Shown: one piece after another, positions 1 through 12,885 of the stretch
Position numbering within the stretch: position 1 is the first letter of the stretch
Layout of the letters: the number at the start of each line of letters is the position of its first letter
Assembly (NCBI GenBank): GCA_001599595.1
Contig: BCHH01000010.1
Location: forward strand, 1,113,392 to 1,177,391
DNA length: 64,000 nucleotides
Direction of reading: 5' to 3'
From: Beverwykella pulmonaria
Lineage: Eukaryota; Ascomycota; Dothideomycetes; Pleosporales; Melanommataceae
Notes under the pieces: model-generated
Seen by the model: the letters and a program-made list of their open reading frames with translations, nothing else
Told to the model about the DNA's origin: nothing
Databases searched by the model: none
Translations under genes and position numbers: made by a program

Positions 1-52
1 TGTCACCGCAATTGCAGCAATACCAGGCTCATTCCGTGAACCCCATCCTCAG

Positions 53-1044
53 TTATGAGCGACGATGTAGATCCGACGAATTCCTGTCGAGCCGTCTATT
101 CACTGATCCAAGCACAACTTTCATAACTCCCTTGGCAGAAAGTTCTGCGTTGCCTGCACCCGTGAAGGGCACTGTATCGACAATGTCTCGAATGCGGTTG
201 CCCCTCTTATCCACAAGGTCATTGTCCATATACTTGAGATGATCGCGAGCCTCGGCGTCCTTGCCAACTTGGAAGAACTGAATGCCGACCTGCCAGGCAG
301 GAGCCTTCAGTCTGTCGAGCTCCTCAGCGACCTCAATGATGGATGACTCGACGTCGTCGGAAGGCGCGCCGTCGGTGATGACAATAAGGTTAACTGGCTT
401 AGTTATGGAGGGTGCAGCTCGGTAGCGCGCGAGATACGGGATGAGGATCTTGCGCAGACGCTGGCCGGTGGGAGTACCGCCACCAGGACGCACCGTCTGG
501 AAGATCTCAACGACGGTGCCGGCGGAGGTCACGTTCTTGTACAAATTGGAGTCGGCGCGGTTCAGGAAGTAGATGTCGATGCCGTCGGCGTCGCGCGAGG
601 TGCAGATTGGAGTGATGGTCTCGAGGGCCTTGCCGGTCTCGCGCCAGTTGCTGCCGGCCATGGAGCCGGAATCGTCTATCAGGAAGATGGTGTCGAAAGT
701 TCGGAGGAAGGAATAAGGGTCATCGGCTTCACCTTCTGTGGGGGAAGCCATGTTGGAGAAGGCCATGGCCGATCCAGAGACGGGGCTGGGCGTGTATGGT
801 GGTGGGGCCTCGCTTGATGTGAATGGGTTCATGCTTGGGCGTTCTTGATAATATATTAATTTTTGAGGTTGAGCAGAGATGTCTGTATGAACTTACCAGG
901 GCGACGAGTGGGAGGCGATGCAGTAGTGAAGGGGTTGCTGTACTGAGGTGCCAGATGCGTCGATTTGTGCACGAGCTTTGACGAGCCGCGAGGATTTGTG
1001 CCCTTGCGAGAGAGACTCTTCTTGATGCCGTCGAAGAAGGACAT
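53..1044 (-). CDS. von Willebrand factor A (VWA) domain protein
   Basis: Two exons (1044-897 and 843-53) joined across a 53-nt intron that starts GTAAGT and ends ATCAAG give about 312 residues. The N-terminus (MSFFDGIKKSLSRKG) is short and basic. A Pro/Ser-rich stretch (SSEAPPPYTPSPVSG) follows. The VWA domain then starts at FLIDDSGSM, a MIDAS DxSxS metal site, with the later TDG loop (VITDGAPSD). Fungal proteins of this build are cytosolic and bind partners through the metal site; their substrates are mostly unknown. The start was chosen at MSFF because it splices in frame; the downstream ATG at 832 would lose the N-terminal region. The exact acceptor is a prediction: an alternative AAG closer to the ATG would give a stop. 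Confidence 0.8.
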
Positions 1045-2154
1045 GCTTGATGAATTTGTATTTCGCGCGCCGGCGAGCTGTGAAGTTCTTGGGGGGCCAC
1101 TTGGTGGGTCGATCAAAATTGTGGTGAAGGTGCGGGTAAGGTTCAGTGACATGGCTGAAAGATGCAGGAGCAAATAACAAAGTATACGGTGGGGCAAATA
1201 AGTCCCGTGATATGCCGTGATATGGTTTTGGAAAAGCTTGCCGTGCAAGTAAATGCTGTGTGAACTTGACCACGGTTTGAAATTTGAAACGGGAGAGAAC
1301 TTATAAGGAACTCAGGGGCGAGTTAGAGAGAATTTCGTGTTCTGCCTTGTGTGTGCCCCGAAACCTCCAGTCACATTGACAGTGCCCCTCTGATTTTCTT
1401 ACGGGGGAGGCGCTATGGAAACCAAACGGGTATATGCCATGAGGCGCATTTCACGGAGATCTTCCTTGATGACAATAGTAGGGGCGAAGTGTGTGAGCCT
1501 AAATGCACAGCCTCGGCGCCCAACCGCCTCAGCCACCCAAAATGACTTGCATAGCCGAGTCACGTGTATCGTAAGGCGAACATTTCATTGTCGATTTTGA
1601 ATTTTTGGACGAATCACCTTATGCTATACACGAAATAATTCGCCTCGGCTGCCCACGGGGACTGTGATGAACTACTACACTGTGCGCATGAACCCACGCA
1701 GGTCAGCAGCGGCTCCCGGACATAATCCACGGGTCACTCTCCTGATCGTCAATTGCTCGAACTGACACATGCTCAGCGTTGGATTCTGCGCAGACGACCG
1801 CCCAAGGCAGTATTGGGCAGGGTCGGCGATCTGGTTACCGCAATAATCGTGACTTGAACTTTATGAAAAGCCAGACGATATTCAACTACTTACAGTTCAA
1901 GATACTACTGCCTTATGTACACCCCAGGCCCGACTCCAGCCTCGCAAGCCCTGGTATTCGGTAAGGCACAGACCAGCCTCGTGCGGAGGCTGAAGATCAC
2001 GCCTAAGCTCCAGGGCTGAACCTTTACTCAATGTTGGCACTTCCGAGCCAATGCTCTGGGTCTAGCGTAAAGAGGGTCAGATCATCCTCTTACTCTGTGC
2101 CTGAATTCACTTGACCGCCCTGCGAAATCGTTCCCTTCACCGGCTTTGCCTTAA
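1045..2154. other. Intergenic, no gene recognised
   Basis: Only short overlapping ORFs on both strands (under 80 codons) are present, with no recognisable motif. The stretch separates the VWA gene from the 3' end of the BTB-like gene and probably holds the VWA promoter. Confidence 0.5.
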
Positions 2155-3461
2155 TTATGCCTCTCTAGCCGTCCAGTCCTTTGTCGAAGCCATGAACATA
2201 TCTCTGATGACAAGATGTCTCTTCAGGCAGCTGCTCGGTGTCCTGTTGTGCCCTTTCCTCAATGTGGGCGCTGGAAGGCGGTTTCCAGCCAAAGCCCACA
2301 ACACAGGCCGCTTTGCCGATGACCAGGCATACGATTGTCTTTGACTATTCCAGCACTCAGAGCAGATACCGACGTCCAGACTCCCAGCTTCTAGATTCAG
2401 CAGATTCTGGACCAAGTCGAGCAATGGTAGTAGCCTAACTCGCAAGCCGCAGTGAGAGTGATTGCGATCGATCTGATATGACGAACATTGGCGCATAGAC
2501 TCGATGAGTCGGTCGACATCTCCAATATGATACGAGGGCCCCGTCTCGTCATATATGGTACTTTGCAATCGGAGCGTACCTAGCTTCGAAAAGAATCGAA
2601 CTATTTCGCCAAGCTGAAAAGAGTCACATTGGGACGAAGAGTCGTAACCTAGCTTGCACTGCCGCTCCCCGGAGCTATAGAGCTTCAGGAAATGCAACTG
2701 AAGCGAGTTGACCGTTTCGAGAATGTGCTCCCGTCGCTTTATAAGTTCGTCTACTGGCCCCGTCAGCCTCCACCAGCTTGGATCAAGAAATAGCTCCAAA
2801 TCATCGCACCTTCAACTCCCCATGGTATGTCCCACCACAGCGCTGCTGTATCATCGGGCTCGAACTCAGGCCGCCATTGAGCCGAATCGTGCAGTATCAG
2901 ATGCTTCGAGTATCGGGTGACCCAAGGCGGATAATCAAACAACAGACCGATCAGCAGCTTTTGCCGTACCCTTTCCTCAGGCCAAGTTGGAAGGGGCCTT
3001 CCCTTAGACTTGGCATCCAGCAACTGTAGGTATTTCTTCCTTCGTACGTATTTCGCAAGGCAGGGAAGGGCATCGAATCGATCAGCCACGACGGCGAGGT
3101 TGGCGAGGTTCGCTACGGGAGGACTCACAACGCTGAGGTCATGGCCGTGAAGAGCTCGGAGGAAGTCTGCAGCAAGGTTCTCGATTGAGGATATCTTAGA
3201 GATTCTTCCAACGTTAACGATAGAGATAACGTGAAGAGCTTCTGTGGGAGCATCTGAGACGCTTCCTCCATTGAGCTTCAGTTTTTTTATAGCTGCTCTA
3301 AGTGCTTGGCCCTCGCTGAAGCGATCGCTCAGTAAGTTCTCGAAATATCGTGACTGCTGCTGAAGGACCGTAGAATCGACACGATACAAGAAGTATGGGC
3401 TTTGCTCCTTCTCTTGAGAGATCCGGAGCACCAGGTCGCCTCCTGGGGCAATGACGCTCAT
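2155..3461 (-). pseudogene. BTB/POZ-like fungal protein, reading frame broken near 2800-2835
   Basis: The start MSVIAPGGDLVLRISQEKE at 3461 and the stretch SRYFENLLSDRFSEG are typical of fungal BTB-type proteins that open with a stored-value strand and an FxxLL helix. A C-terminal part with KLGYDSSSQCDSFQLGE is also typical of this family. The two halves lie in different frames. The first runs to 2763. The second opens just downstream of a stop and reads LELFLDPSWWRLTGPVDEL from about 2799. No GT-AG intron of normal length restores the frame; the only candidate is 29 nt. This is either a real frameshift or a base error. Function is unknown; BTB proteins usually serve as protein-protein adaptors. 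Confidence 0.6.
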
Positions 3462-5938
3462 AGTATCTGCTGGTAGATGCGATAGTATAGCGTAGAGCTG
3501 TGGAATGCCGCCTGGGATCTCCCTTGATCTGCACTGGCTAACCACGAGATGGACGGTGGCAACAACGATACTGCAAAGCGCTAGAGAACTGGTTGGTAAT
3601 GCTGGTGGCGAGGCGTTTTCGTTCACGGGTATGGCCAAAACATTTTGAGAACGTTGAATGCGGATGGGGAGGCGCTGGAACGTTTGATGGTGTGCGAGAA
3701 GAGAAACAGAAGGTTGACACGGCAAATCGGAAGGCGAAGTAAAATGCCAAGAGCGCACTGCCACATTCGTTCTGACCAATGAGAGCTCGTGTGAAATTGC
3801 TCTGCCGTCTCTAATGTCTTCTCACGCCCATGTCTTCTACACTAACACATGTCTTCAAATGTTAGTAGAAAGCTAAAATGATCAAAATTTGGCCCAGTTC
3901 TGCTCGTGGATATGCTGCAAGACTCATATACAAGAAGTTGGTATGTGCTAACAGAGCACCGAGAGCCACAACATACCGTACCTTCCACTGCACTATCTCT
4001 ATCTTGAAAATGATGATCAATTTTCATTCTTCCTCGTTTAAAGGCTCTCGTCCTCATCCTAATACGCCCTCCATTCATCCAGCCCAATGTCATACTCTCT
4101 TAGCATCAGATACCGATTATCGAGAATCCAACTTCTACTCTCCCCCTAGACAAGTTCCGGTTCGACCTATGTCATGGATCGGAGCAGGCTAAGTACTATT
4201 GCTAGGTATTCCTCTGTAGCTATATTGAAGACTCAGAACAGAAGTTTGTGGTTTTCGGGACACAGGAGTATGACAGACTGTAAATTCAGCTTCGTCTGTC
4301 ACACAGTACTAGAGAGAGCTCATCGCGCAAGCTAATGCTATCGTCCTACAGGAGATGCGGCGCGAGGATCCCAACAACTTCTACAAGTGGTGACTAAAGT
4401 TTCTAGATCATACACATCAGCGTGGACAAAGGGCTATATTTAAGGTTCTAGGGTGGTCGTCTTCTTCCTTTCCCTGCATCATGCTTAATTTTGTGCGCTC
4501 TATTCTCACACTGCGTCAAACACGATGCCATAGTGCGTTTTAACACACTCCGGGGCGAGCAAAAGACATATCCTGCCAGCCGGGCACCCAGCTCTCTTTT
4601 CACAGCGTGATCCTTTTAGCCGCCATTGGTGGGTTAAAACAGGCAACCATCATGTGCCTTAGAGTAAAGCTTTCGAAGACAGGGGTAAAACTGGTGTCAT
4701 ACTTGAGGATGGAGCACCAGCTCACCGACCTCGATTTGACATAGAGTTTCTAAAAGCCCCACAAATCAAGAGGCTCTGTTGTCCAGGAAATTTACCCAAT
4801 ATCAGTGCTAAGTAGCACGCTTGGCCATGGGTCTAGAGGCACATTACAGGATTTTGAGCTATTAAGGACTAAGGTAGAAACGGAGTTATACTGATGTACA
4901 GAGTGGAAGAAACTCCCTCAAAAAAGATGAATAAATGGGTTAATAGGATCCCTGACGCAGTAAAGAAGATTATCAAACAACGAGGTGATAACAGCTTCCA
5001 CGATAATGTAAGGGAACGTGGCCCAGATAAGCCAATAAGGGTAACGTTGGGCCACGTGACTTCGGATATATCAACCCTTCTCGCTGCCAGCTTAGCTTGG
5101 CAGCGTTTCGTCTCAGCTATCGGTACCATATTGCCTCTGCTTTATCCTTAGTTGTCCATTGCCTAAGTGACCTCTTACAGAGAGCTAATTATTTGCTCAA
5201 TTTTGGCTAGTTTTTTCCTTAACTGCAACACCGAAAACGAGTTTCATTATTTCCTAAATAGGCAATCAATTAAAATACCGCAATTATCATGCAAAATGCA
5301 ATAAAACTTTACTTGTATAGTGATTAGTGTAGGGAGAAGGTGTTGCAGGGCATTTTCGGCCTGAATATTCTTCAATAAATACTAATTAGCTCCCTTTGTA
5401 CAACGGCTTGAGCAACCCTAGAAAGTTTGCAAGACACTGTGATCGTTAGATCTTAGATGGTGATAGATTACCAACAGCGGCATCGATTCTTTCCCCTTAC
5501 GCTCGCGTTTCCTAGTACTAATAGTGTAGTTGTACTGGCTGCCCTTCTCTACAGGGCAGTTGATCTCGGTCATTAAATCAAGAGCACACCGCAGATACTG
5601 ATGAAAAATAGCGCATCGGTCAGGCTATTGAGACTAGGTAGTGTTTCACAGCAGTGGCGGTGAAGCACATTTTTGTCCCGCACCGGTTGCCGCAAGGCTG
5701 ATGGCGCCATATATCAATCCTACAATCACACCCTCCATGCGGTTGCGCGAGCCCTGTAACGACCACCATTGAGCTCGCTGTGAGTTATTGTATTTACACA
5801 ACATAGCTACAGTCACTTGTCGACTCATCGCCTTAGCAACTTTCTCTGAGAGTTTGATTGAGTCAACAAACTCATCCCCCTCGATCTTCAGAACCTGGTA
5901 TAATCCTGCTTGCTTAGTTGCAATTGCAAAGTGCAGCC
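3462..5938. other. Gene-poor, AT-rich stretch
   Basis: About 2.5 kb without a supportable gene. The ORFs are short and carry no motif. From about 5150 to 5420 the sequence is strongly AT-rich and nearly free of ORFs, which would fit decayed mobile DNA, but no terminal repeats were found. The 3' end adjoins the SET gene start and should hold its promoter. Confidence 0.45.
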
Positions 5939-7405
5939 ATGGGAATGGACGCCGGCTTCGATATGGTCCCTTGTCTATCCAAAGGAGTTGTTGATACACA
6001 TAACTGGGACAAATTTATTAACTTTATCAAGAATCATTACAAAGACGATACCCAGGTCGAGATAAAACCGAATTACATCCTATTCAAAGCTGGCGAACAC
6101 CCTGCTCTCCCCTTTGAGGGCCACAAATTCCTGCGCTTCAGCTCAAAGATTACAGGATCCATCGCATCGACCTCAGGAGTAGAAAGCTACATCAACACTG
6201 TTACGCGTATCGCAGAATGTCACTTCGGCTCCCGCGCCCGGTACTGGAACGAGTTATACGACCAATTTGGTCACTACGGCTGGAATGAAGTAAACGAGTC
6301 AATCAGGTCGTATGAACAGGTCCGTTATGCTGTTACAGACTCATCGTCTTTGCTCCTTGACAGTATCTAACCCCTTTACTTGCAGAAAGACGAGCCCCAG
6401 ATCCACACCAGCATCGCATCTTTCCTCAGTGGAACCGATCCTATTAAAGAGATTGGTATTTCAATCTTTGAAGTTAAGGACGTCCCCGGAAAAGGAAGAG
6501 GTCTCATCGCCCGTTCCAATATATCCAAAGGCACTCGAATCCTTTGTGAGAAGCCACTTCTTACAGCCCGACCCATGCTGCCAAATGAGTTAGAGTTGAC
6601 CCTGGCGGCAAGGCTGAGAGCACTGCCCAAGGCATCACAACGGCAGTTCTTGTCCCTCCACAACAGGTCCCCGGGAAAGAATCCGTTTAGCAACACCTTC
6701 AAGACGAATGCTCTGCCTTGCGGATCAGGCTCAGTAGTGGGTGGGGTTTACCCTACGATCTGCCTCATCAATCACAGCTGTATCCCAAACTCTCACAACA
6801 ACTGGGACGAAAAAGCAGGGCACGAAACCATTTACGCAATCCGACCGATTAGAGCCGGAGAAGAGATCACCATCTCGTATGAAGAAGGAGATACATATGC
6901 TGTGCGACGTACCTTTCTGAAAGAAGTGTTTGGTTTTGATTGCAGCTGCTGCGGATGTTCCCGTTCCCCGTCCGAGCTCCAAGAGAGCGACGCCCGCCGT
7001 CTACTGATCCAGAGCCTTGATGATGCCATCGGGAATCCAATAAACTTGAAGAGTAGGCCAAAGGAAAGCTTGGGAGACTGTCGCTCGCTACTTCAAGCGC
7101 TCAATGCCGAATACGACGGGCACGCTGGAGCTCTCAGCGCCAGACTCTATTACGACGCTTTCCAAATTAGCATCGCGCATGGAGATCAGGCTCGGGCCAG
7201 CGTGTTTGCGGAGAGAGCGTACAAAATCAGGGTTATCTGCGAGGGTGAGGATAGTCCGGAGACGCAGAGGGTAAAATCTCTTGGGTTAAAGCCAGCAGCT
7301 CATAACAGCTTTGGACGGTGCTCTATGAAGTGGAAGACGACAAGGGGAATGGTACCAAAGGGCCTTGATCCTGTGCAGTATGAGAAGTGGCTGTTCAGAG
7401 AGTAA
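5939..7405 (+). CDS. SET domain protein (SMYD-like, fungal)
   Basis: Exons 5939-6319 and 6386-7405 with a 66-nt GT-AG intron (branch CTAAC, acceptor TTGCAG) give about 466 residues. The SET domain begins near residue 150 (ISIFEVKDVPGKGRGLIA). It contains the diagnostic CLINHSCIPNSHNNW core, the EEITISYEE element, and a post-SET zinc cluster FDCSCCGCSRS. These are the S-adenosylmethionine and lysine binding parts of SET methyltransferases. No MYND finger is visible. The first about 125 residues contain no known domain. Fungal members of this type are mostly uncharacterised, so the target (histone or other protein) is unknown. The start is the first ATG of the open frame; a second ATG lies two codons in. 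Confidence 0.88.
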
Positions 7406-8610
7406 ATGGAAAGAGACAGTCAACGGTGCTTGCTAGAGAATGGTCGTGCCAGTCAGATCAAGGCAAAGGGCCTGGTTCGGGTTTATCACGCGCATAACGC
7501 CTGCTGCTTTTAAAAATACGCTCTCAGAATATAAGTCTCTTATAACTCTTATATCACACTAATAGAATCTTGCATAAGAAGTGTTACGTCAACAGATTGC
7601 AAGAGATCGTGGGGCAGCACACTCCGCAGCCAGTACAGCTTGACGCTCACATGTCACCCCGCCCAATCCCCCCCCACCACGGCCCACCACCTCTAACTAC
7701 GCTCACGGCAGTCTCCGTCTCTGCGCTCTGATTGAGCGCTCTCAGCTTTGCCGTCTCCGACCTTCGCACCCTCGCATCTACCACTCCACCTCCCGCTGCA
7801 ACGGCCACGGCCACTGGCTGCATCCCCCTTCGCAGCATGCTGTCACTCCAAATATATCCTGGCCGCATCACGTTCCCCTGGTCTAGCACTGTGGTCCCGC
7901 CGCTCTGGAGAATACGGTCTGTGTGGGAGAGACACAGCTGGAAGCGCAGCTACATACTAGCAAGCTTTTTCCGGCTACTGCTCTCTGGGCCAGCACTCCG
8001 ATTGGGCTGCAGTAAGAAGATGCCGTCGCTACACTATCTGAGGAGATGTATTCGTCCCGCCACCAAATGGAGGGCGATGATGGCTGAATTGTCGAATGGT
8101 TAGGTGAGAAAGGTAGTATGGAGGGAGAAGCGAAGGACACTTGCAACACAGTATCAGACATCTCAATCAGCACTCCATTCCTTCCTCGGCCAACACCGAG
8201 ATTTGAACTGCACAAGCATAAGGCGTGTCTGCCCTCACGGAAGCTCTGTTGCGCGTCGATGGAGCGCCTTTAATTCGGTAAGCTTACGAGAACGGGCATG
8301 ATGAAATATGAACGCTGGGGTAGCTAGTGGCTACAACGATGTGGTACGTATTGAAGTAGTACGATCGAGATTTGCGCAACTCGAAACGTAATCCTATGGC
8401 TCACAAAATGACCACGTTTGTACGTACGTACGGTTGACCGCACTAGCGTCGGAATCAGGTTAAGTGAATCTCTATACAATCTCATCGGCCTGAGCAAGGT
8501 GTGGTGCTTGGTTTTTTTGGGAGAAAAACAAGGCTATATTTGGGGGCGTAGCTCGAAGTGGGTTCACGTGACTGCTATCTTGATGAGGTTCTTAAGCTGC
8601 CGTGAGCGTC
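7406..8610. other. Intergenic, no gene recognised
   Basis: Several ORFs of 60-120 codons overlap on both strands, as expected in GC-richer non-coding DNA. None has a motif, clear codon pattern or splice structure. A TTTGAA-containing segment near 8195 resembles a tRNA T-loop on the minus strand, but its flanks do not pair. Confidence 0.4.
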
Positions 8611-8700
8611 NNNNNNNNNNNNNNNNNNNNNNNNNNNNNNNNNNNNNNNNNNNNNNNNNNNNNNNNNNNNNNNNNNNNNNNNNNNNNNNNNNNNNNNNNN
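8611..8700. other. Assembly gap of 90 N
   Basis: Ninety consecutive undetermined bases. Open frames drawn across it are artefacts. The real distance between the flanks is unknown. Confidence 0.99.
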
Positions 8701-10377
8701 GGGATCGCAGAATTGTACAATCTGGGGCCGAATTGATTGCTTGATGAGGTTGCTGATAGTTGATGGTTGAGGCTCTGAGGCATCCTGGGATCGACTCAGG
8801 AACTTCTGCTGAGAGGCTTGGCGGCCTAACCCAGTATAGAACAAAACATTAAGCAACGGAAGAAGACAGGAAATGTATCCCTCAGCTGCTGTAAACAAAA
8901 GCTTCCGAGTTTAAGACGTTCAAGCTACGTACATATTGTAGACAGACGAGGAATTGCTGTTCATTAGTAACTCGGACGCGTCCATTGGCCATAAGAAACT
9001 TGCAACCTGGAATCCTAAACCGAGGCTGTCATCTACTTCTAGAATCTTGACTAATCTCTCCTAGAACGGAAAGTTAGTATAGGGATTGAGAACGTCGTTG
9101 ATGCTAACTATGTCTTGTCTAGTGACACCATCGGCTCTCATGAAATAGAAAACCATTGTGGTGCTCAAGGGTGTATCGCGCTAGAAAAATCTGTCTCTTC
9201 CTCTTTGTATAGTGAAAGATCTACCACCTCAATCGGGCAAAGTGCTTGTGCCTGCGATGCTGTTCAAGCAATTTAGGATCTGTCGAAGCTGATGCAAGGT
9301 CCTCTCGTGGATCCCGGCATTGCTGGCGAACCGGAGAACTGTCCCTTCAGGGAGTCTTCCTATGCATACTGCCGAGACGCTGTCGCCAAACCTTTTTGGT
9401 AGAGCATAGAGGGGGCGAATGGGTCAAAAACTCCCGCTTCAGCAGACGGATCTCGGTGTTTCGATTTCATGTTAGTCTTGATCGAGACTGTGTATCGTAG
9501 GTTCACCGCACACAGGACAGAGCATATAGAGGGGCGCTATAGTTTGGACAAAGCGATCCCGAGTATTTCCGGTTATCGCAATAGAGACTACATTTGAGAG
9601 CTGATGTGTAAGTTGCCAAAGACGGCGCTTCGCGCGCTTATATAACTTGCAGCACGCCTGGTAAGCAGTACCGTCACATCTGCACTGAAGCGGAACTCCG
9701 CACTCGTAGCAGAACAAGTTCACACTTATTGCAACTCTGCCTGAAAAAGAGGATTGCCTATGATCACATTAGCTTCAAACGCGTTTGAACCTAAGAGATG
9801 AAGTTGAGGGGACTGAAGTTAGGTGCATAAACACTTAAGTTTTGAATCTTGTGATATGACCCATCGAAGAATCACTAAAATTCTGAGATCACACGTAGTG
9901 TTGTCGATTTACCAATAGATACAACAAATGATGAAGTTCTAGACGACGCCTTTCGTCTCTCACAGAAGGCTCTTATGAGCCATAGAGCTATCCGATGCGC
10001 TTACAAATCAGTTCAAGTAACAACGGTGTCCAAACCCTCGTTTGTCGTTCTGAATACAAGTCGTCCCAAAGCTTACTGCACGTGCTAGCTAGATGTACCA
10101 ATTTAATATACTTTACTGAAGGGGTTCCAACTGTCTTGGCTAGAGGCCATTCGTTCTGAACCATTGCCTCCGCCCATTTTCTAGTAGATAATAGCTTTCT
10201 CCGGCGGGCTTTATGTCCTGCGGAGCAAGGCGGAAGACCCGAGTGGCCCGCGCTTCATCATGAACATGGCTACAGTGGCCGTATTTAAATTTTCGGGATA
10301 AACTTTGATGACATGCGCGGATTTAAACCAACAAGATCTAGGAGATACAGCGATCAGGACCCAAATAACGGAGGCTA
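8701..10377. other. Gene-poor stretch with one cysteine-rich short ORF
   Basis: No complete gene is supported. A minus-strand ORF of 83 codons at 9472-9723 carries paired cysteines (FCYECGVPLQCRC, then LCPVCGEP), like two halves of a zinc ribbon. It has no clear start context, so it may be a relic of a zinc-binding protein or chance. The rest is AT-rich with short ORFs only. Confidence 0.35.
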
Positions 10378-11966
10378 CTATGAAGTTCCATTTTTAAACA
10401 GAGCCAGCTTGCAGCCATTCAAGTTCTTCGCTGTCAACATCAGTTGCCCCTTCCATGGCTTCTCGTCGCGATTCTCTACCTTTTCGAAGCGCTGAGCCAA
10501 CCGAGCAAGAACAAACGCAGCCTCTGCAAGTACCTTTTCCTTACCTAGACACGCTCTTTGTCCGGCGCCAAAGGCCATATATTCGTAGGATTTAGGATGT
10601 ATTGTGTTCCATCGATCCGGAACAAATTCCAACGCGTCTGACCCAAATACAGCCTCGTTTCTGTGGAGGGTGAAGAAGCTAGTCAAAGTTGAGGTGCCTT
10701 TTGGTACGAAGATGGGTTCATTCTGCAAGGGACCTCCTCCGACAGGCAAAGTTGTATCCTGAAGACAGACTCGCCCCATAAACGGGAAGACTGGGTAGAG
10801 GCGAAGTGCTGTACTGAATAAGCAAAAATAATCCCAGACTAGAAAGAAGAACCCACATTCGCTCAGGATGTTCTGTAGAACTTTGGATGTGCTGACGGTA
10901 TTAAAGTTGAGAAAGGTTTTCCCTTTCCCAGTAACCTCAGCACGTAACTTCTCCCACTCCCTCGGATGCCTAGCAAGAAGGAACATTGCGTTCGATATCA
11001 AAACAGCCGTCGTCCCTTGTGAAGCCATCATACCCTGTAGGATCTGACTGCGAATATACTCGATATCATCTGTCTGTTCAGTCAAACCCTGTATCATACT
11101 TTGATGCTTTTGACCAGCCAGGGCGGAACCACGTTCGTTCCCACGTTCGTTAATGTCCTTGGCCTGCTGTATGTAGTGCTCGAGATATTCATGGGCTCGC
11201 CGACAGGCCTCTTGGAACTTTGTCTTCGGCGCAAGACCTTGCCATCGACCTAGCATGACTCGCATCCCAGTGCCCATCAGCGCGGTTTGAAACGCCTCAA
11301 CAAATTGCTCTGAAGTACAGGGAGCGTTTAGAGATTCCTCTAAAGGGCTGATACCAAGAAGGAAGTTTAAAGAACTATTTAGAAACTGTAAAACTTAGAA
11401 CAGGACTACAGCGCTAGGGAAAAAGCATGTACCATGATAAACATCAGAGGTTCAAGATCTATCATTGACCCATCGTCAGGTATCTTAGCAAAGAGCTTGT
11501 CTACCTCTTGACTCAAAAAACTAAGGTCTGATATATTCGATTTCGAGAATGACGGCTTCAAAAGCTTTCTGGAATGTTGCCACATCAATCCATCCGTCGT
11601 GAGGAAACCTACACCACAGAAGTACTCCATTGTGGGGAGTCTGATAGGCTGAATACCAAAATTCTTTCCTGTCGAGTAAATGGCTTGTAGGTTTTCTGGT
11701 GCGATAGTGACGATCGTGTCGCTGCCGAATAGAGAGTCGAGCTGGAATGTCGGTCCATGGCGCGCAAAGTACTGGTTTATGGACGCGAGATCCATGTGTA
11801 TGCCGATGTTGAAGTCCATACTCCAGAGAAAGTCCAGTGACCAGTGCTTGGTTGTGGGTGAGCATTGATTTTGTCGAATAGCAACTTTATGGGCTCTTCG
11901 GCGACGGAAGGTTAACACGACGAGGAGGACGATTCCAGCAACGACAGAGTTAAGTTTGAAGCCCAT
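10378..11966 (-). CDS. Cytochrome P450, CYP52-like
   Basis: Three exons (11966-11433, 11385-10857, 10808-10378) with introns of 47 and 48 nt give about 497 residues. The N-terminus is a hydrophobic anchor (VVAGIVLLVVLTF) followed by a basic stop-transfer, placing it in the ER membrane. The heme loop FGAGQRACLG supplies the cysteine ligand. Splicing the second intron at TACAG yields the K-helix ESLRLYPV with its ExxR pair. The GIHMDL and FGIQPIRLP regions and the WQHSRKLLKPSF C-helix resemble fungal alkane and fatty-acid hydroxylases (CYP52 group). The I-helix reads MASQGTT in place of the usual AGRDTT, so the acidic residue before the threonines is missing. This may alter oxygen activation. 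A TATA-like run lies at 12051-12060. Confidence 0.87.
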
Positions 11967-12050
11967 TATGGGTACAAGAAGACGGCCGTCAAATGAGAGG
12001 ATTGAGGAGTGCGGAAAGCAAAAGCTGGGGAGAAATTAGAGGCGAGGCGT

Positions 12051-12060
12051 TTATATATAA
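12051..12060 (-). promoter_or_regulatory. Possible TATA element of the P450 gene
   Basis: The run TTATATATAA lies 85-94 nt upstream of the P450 start codon at 11966. Position and composition fit a fungal TATA box; there is no other support. Confidence 0.35.
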
Positions 12061-12203
12061 TGTTTAGAAACGAAGTACGCTGTGCCTGTTATATGCAGCA
12101 GCCGCCAAGGTGCCACAGTATCGGAATTAATCATATACCTACGCACTACCTCGGATTCTTTATGAAAACTAGAGCCTTGGCCCATTCAATCTTTTAATTC
12201 AGC

Positions 12204-12885
12204 ATGAGCTTCATAATTGCTACCCTGGTGCTTGCGGTTCTAGTTTCTTTCATCTTTGCGAAATTTAAATTCTTCTTGCCAAGGGGGTATACCTGGTCCA
12301 TACCTCGCGCATTTTACCAAGTTCTATCGCGTTTGGCTGTTCTTCGATGGCCGTGGACCTACACGATATGTCGAGCTTCACTGGAAGTATGGTCCAGTTG
12401 TGCGAGTTGGTCACAACCACGTCTCCTTATCGAATCCGGAATTGATAACAATCTTTTACGACCTAAGGCACAATTTCAAGAAGGCGTGAAGTTGTTGTGG
12501 TCATAAATCAAGATTGAGACTGACATTTTTGTGACAGAGCGAATTTTACAACGTCTTTCGACCGCTGTACAAAGGGGTGCCTCTCGATACAGTTTTCTCG
12601 ATCAAAGACCCAATCAAGCAGAAAACTTTGAAGACTCCACTCATTGCACACATGACGGGTAACCCTCGGCTCTACACGAAGAATATCGGAAAGAAGAGCA
12701 ACACACCGAAGCCGTGAATATCCTATTTGAGTTCTTGTGAGGGAAAGAGATGCTAAATGAATGATCAGTGATTAATTATCCAATCCCAACTTTGCTGCTG
12801 CTGTGGAGATTGCTATAAAGTTGAACTCTGTGTTCTACTGCCTAGTTACAAATCCTCGAGTTCTTCACGGACTATCAAATAGGAT
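12204..12885 (+). pseudogene. Decayed P450, pisatin-demethylase-like
   Basis: A membrane anchor (MSFIIATLVLAVLVSFIFAK) is followed, one frame over, by the proline hinge and helix A (GIPGPYLAHFTKFYRVW) and by YGPVVRVGHNHVSLSNPEL. An intron with acceptor GTGACAG near 12537 leads into EFYNVFRPLYKGVPLDTVFS, characteristic of the pisatin demethylase-like P450 group. The frame then ends in stops. A last recognisable piece, EIAIKLNSVFYCLVTNPRVL around 12787-12860, matches the I-helix region. No K-helix or heme loop was found. The gene is therefore broken by a frameshift near 12280, internal stops and loss of the 3' half. It is unrelated to the intact P450 next door, so it is not a tandem copy. Confidence 0.75.

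Noticed and set aside
8090..8250. tRNA-like pieces on both strands
   Set aside because: A D-loop-like GTCGAATGGTTAGGTG and a T-loop-like TTTGAA occur, but on opposite strands, and the stems do not pair.
8418..8898. ORFs crossing the N run
   Set aside because: They exist only because N codons are read as X.
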